Source of the DNA: Ochotona curzoniae
Taxonomy: Eukaryota; Chordata; Mammalia; Lagomorpha; Ochotonidae
NCBI RefSeq assembly: GCF_017591425.1
Contig: NW_024466599.1
Location: forward strand, 74,566,501 to 74,630,500
Reading direction: 5' to 3'
Length of the DNA stretch: 64,000 nt
In this document: positions 56,176 to 64,000 of the stretch, piece after piece
How positions within the stretch are numbered: the stretch's first letter is position 1
How the letters are laid out: each line of letters starts with the position of its first letter
The notes under the pieces: generated by a model
The model's input: only the letters and a program-made list of their open reading frames with translations
Database searches by the model: none
What the model was told of the DNA's origin: nothing
Made by a program: the position numbers and the translations under genes

Positions 56176-57714
56176 ACCCTCTTGCCGACGGCTTTCTGCT
56201 GCAAAATGGCTGTTGTGGCTCCAGGCATCACATCCATCACATCAGAAAATGAGTAACAGATAACTTTATTTTTATTCCAGTCTTATAAAAGAAATGCTTT
56301 CACATAAACCCCTTAATCAGATAGAACTGATTATGGCCCTAGGAAATGGTATGCCTGGCAAAGGAAATCAAGATTGCTGTGTTCGGGTCATTTTTGCCTT
56401 CAACAAAATACGGAGTTCCTTAGTAGCGAGGAAACAGTCGTAGCAGGGCCAGACAATCAACCATGCCTGGCACCGGGGCTGCGCCTGCCACAATCACAAG
56501 CAACAGTTCCGTTTTTCCCTCCAACCTCATTTCCTTTTGCTGGACGTGGCCTTCATCTGCTCTCACTGCAGACCAGCTTTCTCTGCATAATGGGAAACAC
56601 AGTAGCAGTGCGCTCCCTAATCTGACATCTTCCACTTCCAACACAGAAGCTAAAGACTGCTCTCTTTCTCAGAAGCAGATATAAAGCAAAACAAAGTTGA
56701 CAAGCACATTTTGGTTTGCGCTAGCTCAGGTCAGAGGTGGCCAACCCTGGATCAATCAGTCACAAAGCAGGAGCCAGTGGGACCAGCTTCAATGATGTGC
56801 ACCCAAGGACCATGTTAAAATGGCCAGAGAGGGAACATTCTGAAAAAAGACACAGCCTTTGGAAAGGGGACACGTTGCCTGGGGAAGGGAGCAAGAGACT
56901 GCTAGGAGTCAGCCCTGCAGATACTCAGCATCAACACCCTCCCATGTTTTGGTTCTCCAAAAGCAAAGGGATTCAAAACATACAGTGCCTTGGCCAGAGT
57001 GCCCTAGAAAGCAGAAGCTGGACTCAGAACTTTAAGCTGCCACTTTATTATGGAGCAGAGCCTGAATGGGAAGAAGGTGAGGTGCAGCTCTTAAAGGGTG
57101 CCACCAGGCTGCCACGATTTGGTGCCAAGCTCCATGGAGGGGTCCATCCCAGACAACCATTCAAAAGGCCCTGTGAGCTGGAGGTCACGCCTGGCTGGAT
57201 TTGGGAAGGACAATGTCTGCACCAGCTTCTGTCTGCTAGCGGAATTTTGCTAAGATCAGTAACTGCCCTTACTGAACTTGGCAGTGGATCCAAGTGAATT
57301 CTTCTGTATTTCACACTCAGTGACAGGTGCTGGCGCGAGGTGTATGGACGCAGCCTGAGTCTGGCTCCAAGCAGTCTCTGAGCCTGAGATGGCTGCTTAA
57401 GCCAAGCCAGGCTGGTGGGCATGTTTTCTGTAAAGGAAAACGGTGGCAAAGACTTCTGAAGGTGATGAGACTATGGGTAATACTTCAGAGTTGTTAAACA
57501 TCGGTTCTCCCCTCTCCCTTTGCATTTTAAATCAGTGTTCACTGTAAGCACTCTGTTTGCGAGTGTTTCCCAGAGGGGAACATCAAGAAAAGGATGGTGT
57601 TCTTGTCCCCAGAGAAATGAAATTCTAGAGACAAGCATTTGAGCTAGAATTGAAAGTGCCCACACTGTGCATAAACACACCTGGCTCCCATTCTCACCTC
57701 CATCTCCTGCCTCT
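56176..57714. other. Unassigned unique sequence with the longest plus-strand frame
   Basis: No interspersed repeat recognised over about 1.5 kb. It includes the 186-codon frame at 56737-57297, listed separately. Confidence 0.4.
56737..57297 (+). other. Unassigned 186-codon open frame, probably chance
   Basis: ATG-started frame without a recognisable domain, signal peptide or membrane segment. Trp and Gly are common (for example WEEGEVQLLKG and PGWIWEGQ). A minus-strand frame of 133 codons overlaps it. With about 64 kb and six frames, one frame near this length is not surprising. No promoter, splice or poly(A) support. Confidence 0.12.
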
Positions 57715-57965
57715 AGCTGCCTGATCATCCTGAGGAGTGACAGTGATGGGGTTCATGCCACCTGCATGGCAGATCTGGATTGAGTTCCTAACTTCCAGCT
57801 TTGGCTTTGGGCCTTCTCCTGCCACTCCCAGGAAAGTTGGAAAGTGAGTCAGTGAATAAGTGCTCGCTCTCTCGCTCTCTCTCTCTCTGTGAATCAGTGC
57901 TCGTGCTCTCTCTCTCTCTCTCACCCTCTCTGTCTCCCCTCCAGATAAATTTTAAAAATGTTTAA
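57715..57965 (+). mobile_element. CSINE, sense, 3' half
   Basis: 'gttcatgccacctgcatggc', 'ctggattgagttcctaactt' and the CT-rich end correspond to the older subtype body. Within the CT tract a segment around 'agtgctcgctct' / 'agtgctcgtgctct' is duplicated. Confidence 0.72.
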
Positions 57966-58444
57966 ATGAAAAATTAATTAGAAAAGCAAGATATGCAAAT
58001 CATGCATAGGTAACCGACAATATAGCCTAGTGTGTTAGTAAGATACATTGAACATATATTTGTTAGTACAGTCAACAACATTTATTGAATGTCTTTTTTC
58101 TGCCAGGTACTGGGTGACTTGGAAATGCCTAGCTTCAGGGATCACAGTGTATAATCCTGATTTCTATCAGCATTCCCGATCACGAGGCGCTCTGAAAATA
58201 CTGCAGCTAGAATCACTGGCACATTTATATAAGATCCATTTCTCTTGAAGGATATGAAGAGGTAGTTTTTCAAGGATGTCCATGAAGTAAATGTTTTTAT
58301 TTAGATTGTCTTTCCTTAAAATATTTAATTTTTAATAGGGAAAAGTCCAAGAGGATATTTTATCAGTTTGAATGGTACTGTAATCTATCCCATGTCAAGC
58401 CCTCTGAAGCATCCCTGTAGGGAGTGAGATGAGAGAGGAAGGGG
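57966..58444. other. Unassigned sequence
   Basis: AT-rich, no gene or repeat recognised. Confidence 0.35.
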
Positions 58445-58560
58445 AAGGTCCATGCTTCACTCACCAGCTAAGTACCCTTGGACAAAGTGCAACTTATGGG
58501 TCTTCAATGTTCCTATGTAAAATATTAGACTCTGTGATGCCTGCTTCATAGAACTACATC
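58445..58560 (+). mobile_element. MIR SINE fragment
   Basis: 'ccagctaagtacccttggac', 'aaagtgcaacttatgggtct' and 'cctatgtaaaatattagact' resemble the MIR core ('agctgtgtgaccttgggcaa', 'catctgtaaaatggggat'). Confidence 0.55.
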
Positions 58561-58619
58561 CTAATACTATTTTACATCTCTATATATGATTTTCCAGTGG
58601 ACAAAAAAATTATTTTCTA

Positions 58620-58952
58620 GGGCCATACTGTGGCATAATAGAGTAAGCTGCTGCCTGTGGTGCCAGCATCACACATGGGTCCTGGTTCAAGTCCCTGTTG
58701 CTCCATTTCTGATCCAGTTCCCTGCTAACGTGCCTGGGAAAGCAATAGGTGATGGCCCAAGTCCTTATTATCCCGCTTCCATGTGGAAGACCTGGACAAA
58801 ACTCTTGCTTCTTAGTTTCAGCTTGGCTAAAGACTGAACATTGCAGCCACTTGGGGAGTGAATCTGTGGATGGAAAATTTCTTTCCATCTCTCCCTTTCT
58901 CTCTCTCTCTCTCTAATTTTGCCTTTCAAATAAATACAATAAGCATTTTTTT
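58620..58952 (+). mobile_element. CSINE, sense, host of a younger insertion
   Basis: 'agggccatactgtggcataa' head, 'ggttcaagtccctgttgctc', 'gtgatggcccaagtccttat', a CT-rich stretch and 'cctttcaaataaatacaata'. Its A-rich tail received the younger SINE at 58968. Confidence 0.93.
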
Positions 58953-58967
58953 AAAAAAAAGAATACA
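58953..58967. repeat. 15-bp target-site duplication, left copy
   Basis: aaaaaaaagaataca, repeated exactly at 59298-59312. Confidence 0.92.
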
Positions 58968-59297
58968 GGGGCCCGGCGCGGTGGCGCAAGTGGTTAAGTC
59001 CTCGCCTTGCAACCCCGGGATCCCATATGGGCGCCGGTTCTAATCCCGGCAGCCCCGCTTCCCTTCCAGCTCCCTGCTTGCGGCCTGGGAAAGCAGTGGA
59101 GGACAGCCCAAAGCTTTGGGAACCTGCACCCATGCGGGAGACCCGGAAGAGGCTCCTGGCTTCGGATCGGCATAGTATCGGCCCGTTGCGCTCACTTGGG
59201 GAGTGAATCATCGGACGGAAGATCTTCCTCTCTCTCTCTCCTCTCTCTGTACATCCGCCTTTGCAATGAAAAAAAATAATAAAAATAAATCTTTAAA
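58968..59297 (+). mobile_element. Young full-length CSINE, sense
   Basis: Starts 'ggggcccggcgcggtggcgc', with A box tggcgcaagtgg (58982-58993), B box ggttctaatcc (59036-59046) and an 'aataataaaaataaatcttt' tail. It is nearly the same as the copies at 33894 and 34432. Exact 15-bp duplications flank it. Confidence 0.98.
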
Positions 59298-59312
59298 AAA
59301 AAAAAGAATACA
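59298..59312. repeat. 15-bp target-site duplication, right copy
   Basis: Exact copy of 58953-58967. Its A run merges with the SINE tail. Confidence 0.92.
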
Positions 59313-60962
59313 TTCCCCAAATTTAGATCAATACATTGATTTCAGTCTGGTCGTCTGAATCACAAAAGCGGCCATGATAGGAGGCCAGATAGACATGGAA
59401 TCAGATAGGAAATAAAGGAATTAGATTTTCTGCAGTTTCTGTTCTTAGCTCGGCACCCTAACTCCATCACCCTCGCATCCAAGCCAGCACACTCACTTTC
59501 CCATGATGCATCAGTCTTCCCTAGCATGAAGAAGAGACCATCACAAGCAAGTCCACCCTGAGTTTCTGGTGGAGACTCTATGAAAGCCTCCAGAGCACAT
59601 CGCATCCACTGAGCGCACCCCATTTGTGGGTTCAGTGAGGTTGCTACTCAATGAAGGGAACCCCCAAGCTGGGGTGGGTTGCTCTCTGTCCTTCCTGGGG
59701 TTGCCTGGATCTGTGTTCACTCTCAGTTTGAATAGATTTTGCTCCTACCTCTTGTGCATGACCGACTTTACTTATGCCTCTGCCTTGAATCTTACGCAAG
59801 GTTGAGAGCCTGCAGTAAAACTACTGGGGAATACGTTCCCACGACAGTTGATATGAATAGAAAATGTACTGCAAATCCTATGGAACTCAGCCTGTAACAG
59901 AATCCATCTCTGATAAAGAGAACAGCTGCATTACTAGTAATATAATAGTTTGCATTTCATGATGGAATGCTTTGGAGTGTACATGGTTAGGGAGGGATGT
60001 GGCATCCCTTAAGACAGGATGGTTGGTGCACAGTACAGGTGCTCCCTGTGGAAGTCTTTAATCACTGTGTTCACATTCGCAGTCCTTCGGGTACCACTCC
60101 ACTCACCTATTTGAATCCATAATGGCCCTTGAAATTTAACTTGTGAATTTCTTCCTCAGATTTTAAAATCCGGAGGTACTTCAAAATGCTCAGGGAAAAT
60201 GTGACTTAAAAGGTCATTTGAGTGAAAAAAAAATGAAATCCATCTCTATATAGACTTTCACACTAAGTTCGCTCCCCATGACCTTCTGGAAGCCATTACA
60301 TGCCTGGTGTTTGAGGCTTTCCTGACATTAGTTTGTAAACATGACAGCATTCTCATAAAAAAGCAGTAGCTTTTCTTCTCCAAGTTTTGAGTCTGGAATC
60401 AGAAAAGGAATGGGAAGTCCTTGGAGTTTCAGAGCAAATCATTGGCAGAGGCAGATGGGGAAAATCCCAAAGCAAACAAACAAAAATTCCTTTCCACCAG
60501 ATCACATTGCCTACCAACTCAACCACCGTCGTTGAAATTTCGTTCTGATCTCAGACTACAGACTTCTATACTTGTGGAGGACTTGGCGAAATGCAGAATT
60601 GTTTCTTACAAACTGTTAAACTTTCTTAAATGCAAGAAATTGAAAAATTTCGGCAAGTGATAAAAGTAGGATGACAAACCGTAAGTCAAGGTCTCGACTC
60701 AAAAATAAGACTTCACCTGCCTCTTAGGCTCTGAGGACACATTGCATCTCAGGTTCATTATTCTTTGACACCAAGGTGAGCAAAGTTTAATGCAAATCAT
60801 TCACTCATAAAAAATAAGGTTTACTTCATGCAGCTAACACATTGTCTGTATTTATAGCGATAGTTGTTGTAAAATTCTGACTTGCTTTTTAACATAGGAA
60901 AGGTTTTCCAGGGCACAGTTAGAAACGTATCCCTTCTCTGCGTAAAATAGTGCTGCCAGTTC
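59313..60962. other. Unassigned unique sequence
   Basis: About 1.65 kb without recognised repeats, RNA genes or exons. Frames of up to 87 codons have no motif. Confidence 0.4.
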
Positions 60963-61039
60963 AGGCAGAGAACAGGCAGAGAACAGGCAGAGAACAGGCA
61001 GAGAACAGGCGGAGAACAGGCAGAGAACAGGCAGAGAAC
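60963..61039. repeat. 11-bp minisatellite, seven copies
   Basis: aggcagagaac repeated seven times head to tail, with a single change (aggcggagaac at 61007). Because 11 is not a multiple of 3, it reads as an 11-residue period in all frames on the minus strand (FSACSLPVLCL). Confidence 0.97.
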
Positions 61040-61337
61040 AGGCATGCCTTCGTCCACTGAAAACACACATATTGAATACCTACTATGCATTCTAGACATT
61101 GGAGCTACAGCCATTCGGAAAAAAATACTTTGTACATTCGTATATCTCATACCCTCTGTTCTAGCATGGAGGAGATGAATTTAAAATGACTAGAAAGTAT
61201 ATGATAAAAAGAGACAGATACTTCTGGAGAAAAAAAAAGAAATGGAAGAGGAATAGCAGGATTGGGAGTTGCTGTTTAAACAAAGGAGTCCAGGAAAAGC
61301 CTCATTGAGAATGGAATATTTGAAAATATTCTCTCTT

Positions 61338-61622
61338 TTTTTAAAAAAAATGACTTGTTTATTTGAAAAACAGAATTACAGAGACAGAGCAAGAGTGGGA
61401 GAGAGAGAGTAAGAGAGAATCTTACATTGCTGCTTGCCTGTGCAAAAACCACAATGTCCGGAGCTGCCCCAGGTCAAAGACAGGACCCTCAAATTTCATC
61501 TCGGTCTCCCAAGGGCCCTGCTGCTTTCCCGGGTACGTCAGCAGGAACAGCTTCGAAGTGGAACAGCTGAGTCTTGAACTTGTACTGGTATTGGGATGCT
61601 ATACCAAAACACCAGATCCTAA
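61338..61622 (-). mobile_element. CSINE, antisense
   Basis: 'gacttgtttatttgaaaaac', 'ccctgctgctttcccgggta', 'gaacttgtactggtattggg' and 'aaaacaccagatcct' at the head. Diverged. Confidence 0.85.
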
Positions 61623-61889
61623 ACATGTTCTCAGTGGGCTAGGAGGACTGCATGAATATCTGAAGCAAGAAGGTGCAGGGAGAGGAAGGGGTGAAGGCAA
61701 AAACCCTAATTGGGAGCATATCAGATAGGATTCAGAAACAGCAAACAAAAACAAGACCCCCGGGGTGGAGCTGGGACCGAGGGAGCCAAGGAGTGCCTGG
61801 CAGCAGAGGAAGTCAGAGGGGTTTTTTTGAGAGGTGGACACAAATGGGCTGGTCAAACTGTGTCCTTGTAGACACCATCAATTCTTTCC

Positions 61890-62560
61890 TCTCACTCTGA
61901 GCCACATGGAAACCAATAGAAGGTTTTGGCTAGCGGATTAACTTGGTCCCGTGGACATTTGGAATGGAAGCAGGAAGGTTGCCCAGAAGTTTATGGCAAC
62001 AATTCAAATGAGAAGAGAATAACTTCAATGAGGTTGGTGAGCAATGGCAGTGATAAGAAGTGAGTGGGCTCTAGATATATTTTTAAGATGGACTCAACAG
62101 CATTTCCCGACGGGTTGGAGTGAGGTATGAGATAAGATCATCCTGGGTTTTGGTCTGTGCATTGGAAAGGCAGAGCTACCACGGCTGATGGGAGAACAAG
62201 TAGGGCTGGGATAGGTCTGGGAAGAGAGGCAGAGATCTTCAGCTCATCTGGGGGCATGGTAAGTGAAAGCTGACCTCCAGACACCCAGATGGAGGAAACA
62301 TGCAGACACTTGCATTAATCAGTCTGCAATTGAGAGATGTAACAGAGGTTGGAGGTTTATATTTGGAATTGAAAGGCATTAAACTGCATGAGATTATCAA
62401 GGGAGTGAGTACAGGCAGATGAGCAGGCCCAGGGTGATGGCCTGGGGAATCCAACATGAAGAAGGAGGTAGATGAGGAGGAACCAGCAAATATAGAAGGA
62501 AAATCAGGACCTTACGGTAAGCTGGCAGGATGTCCCAGTCAGCTGAAACAAGCCATATGT
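61890..62560. mobile_element. Ancient mammalian interspersed repeat, family not assigned
   Basis: 'tcaagggagtgagtacaggc', 'gcctggggaatccaacatga', 'gtagatgaggaggaaccagc' and 'ggaaaatcaggacctta' match a repeat seen in many mammalian genomes ('ccaagggagtgagtgtagat', 'gatgaggaggaaccagca'). I cannot name the family with certainty. Confidence 0.5.
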
Positions 62561-64000
62561 CAACAGATAGTCACTGCAAATTGATAGTGCAGCTGGCTAA
62601 GTGGACGTCTCAGTTGGCCTGTTCAGCAGAGTGGGTTTAAGACAGAGCAGGAGCCTGCCAAGAAGGTCCAAAGGGAGCTGCGGAGACCGTGGTTAGCAAG
62701 AGGAAATGTCCACTTTCTCAACTCAGCTGGTAAGATGGTGGATATTTAAACAGTTTCCTCCTGAGCTTAATGTAACAAGCTACTATGCTATGGCCACAAA
62801 AGCAGTATGTGTCCTTGCTATGTATTTTTCACTGTTTGCACAATCGTGCCATTTACCAAGAAATGCAAACATAGATAATATTCAGCCATGCACCCAAGTC
62901 TCACTTAAATGAGTGAAATTTCTATCGCCATCTCCCGTCACATTATATTTGCTGTTTCAGCAATAATGTTAGTCATTATGCATTGGCTACATGCCTACAT
63001 TCTGGTTCATGTCTATAATTTAAATACATATCATGCTAAATAGTGTCATTGTGCAAAAGCCAAGGGATTGCAGTGGTTGGTGTTTTGCATCTTCCCGAAA
63101 CACAAAGAAGCCCATTCTGTTCTCCAGTTGGCAGGTGTAGCGCTGGAAAGGACCTTCAAAATTCCACCCGTGCATTTGCCTGGGAAAAATAACCGACTTT
63201 TGAAGCTATAAAAATATACTTGCTTTTCCATCTGAGTGGGCGGATGTAAATGGGTAGACATGTATCTTTTTTCAGCTGATACGTTTATGTGGTAAAACCT
63301 CAAAAACATTTCAAAATAAACAGCTCTAAATAGTTACGCTAATTTAAAATTTTGCCTGAAATGTTTGTCATACTTATTGTTGTGTGCTGAAACTTTACTA
63401 GTACACATAAAAATCGGGTTAGGTTATGAATAAAAATGTCCATTTCAGTACATTTGGAACTTGCCTCTTTTACAGAGTTGTTTGCTAGGAATACAAAGTC
63501 GGCAGGGGAAGGGGCGGAGGGGAGGAAGGAATACCTGAAACTCTTAAACGAATTTGTGATATTTTAAGGAGCATGAATGGGAAGCAATAATAACTCCACC
63601 TACGCCTCCCTGGCTACACTGTGTATTCAACAAATGCAAAATACTAAATAGCATTTGCACAAGTCTTTGTAATTGAACTTAAACTTCGTTGTGTCTACTA
63701 CTGCAAAATGGCCTCAGTAAATAGCTTAGACTATTTACAGAACGCCTGTTTCCGTTCTCTTGAGCCTAAATTAAACAGTCCTAGAGTGTGGTACTTACAC
63801 AAGGCATACAAAAATGATAATTAAAAACAAGGACCCACTTATTGGATACTGTGGACCAAAAAGTGGCACTAATTACTCACCTTTCTTGTTTCCTTCCCCT
63901 TGTTTAAAGCAACAGCGTCCGATTTCTTAAGTTTCATTCAAGACATTTGTAGAGAGTGCAAAAAGGACCATGGATGCTTTCTCTCGCAGACAGCCTTTGG
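62561..64000. other. Unassigned, repeat-poor AT-rich sequence
   Basis: No CSINE, L1 or exon recognised. The 63350-63800 part has an even AT-rich texture with TAAT and CATTTGCA-like words and could contain conserved non-coding DNA. No gene reaches the window edge recognisably. Confidence 0.35.

Overview
This is mammalian nuclear DNA from a lagomorph, most likely a pika (Ochotona). The main evidence is about 35 copies, in both orientations, of the glycine-tRNA-derived lagomorph C-repeat SINE (called CSINE below). The three freshest copies (33894, 34432 and 58968) begin with gcccggcgcggtggcgcaag, a head I associate with pika rather than rabbit; that genus call rests on memory. Mammal-wide repeats (L1, MaLR LTRs, L2, MIR) support a placental genome. 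I found no convincing protein-coding exon, functional tRNA or other RNA gene. The window looks like gene-desert or intronic DNA.

Layout. 1-4.8 kb is mostly unassigned sequence with an antisense L1 tail and two CSINEs. 4.8-7.9 kb holds a CSINE, a 340-bp polypurine microsatellite and a decayed L1 (ORF1 end, spacer and ORF2 start) split by a CSINE with target-site duplications. 8-17.3 kb is unique DNA with CSINEs, two MaLR fragments, a (CA)n tract and an unusual 30-bp SINE-head insertion. 17.3-25.1 kb has no CSINE and few other repeats, and carries candidate conserved regulatory blocks. 25-29 kb has SINEs, an MLT1 LTR and a possible solo LTR. 29-33.9 kb is again repeat-poor, with the best enhancer-like stretch near 30.4-30.9 kb. 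33.9-50.7 kb is a retrotransposon nest: an inverted pair of young CSINEs, a large GC-rich minisatellite interpreted as an L1 3' UTR, a 4.6-kb L1 whose ORF2 is split by another L1 3' end, and an antisense L1 3' end. 50.7-64 kb mixes unique DNA with CSINEs, L2, MIR, MaLR LTRs and an 11-bp minisatellite.

How the parts relate. CSINEs encode no protein and are mobilised by L1 reverse transcriptase, and the target-site duplications seen here fit that. Nesting gives a relative order: the L1s and MaLR LTRs are old, most CSINEs are intermediate, and the three C-repeats at 33.9, 34.4 and 59.0 kb are recent. Three elements (35.2-38.3, 44.05-44.9 and 49.0-50.3 kb) appear to be 3' ends of the same lagomorph L1 lineage, each with a GC-rich tandem domain followed by an AT-rich end and A-rich tail.

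The most interesting items are the tailless SINE-head insertion at 12.4 kb, the expanded minisatellite within an L1 3' UTR, the 225-bp duplicated unit in an L1 5' UTR, the long inverted SINE hairpin, and the SINE-free islands. I found no evidence of a new gene system.
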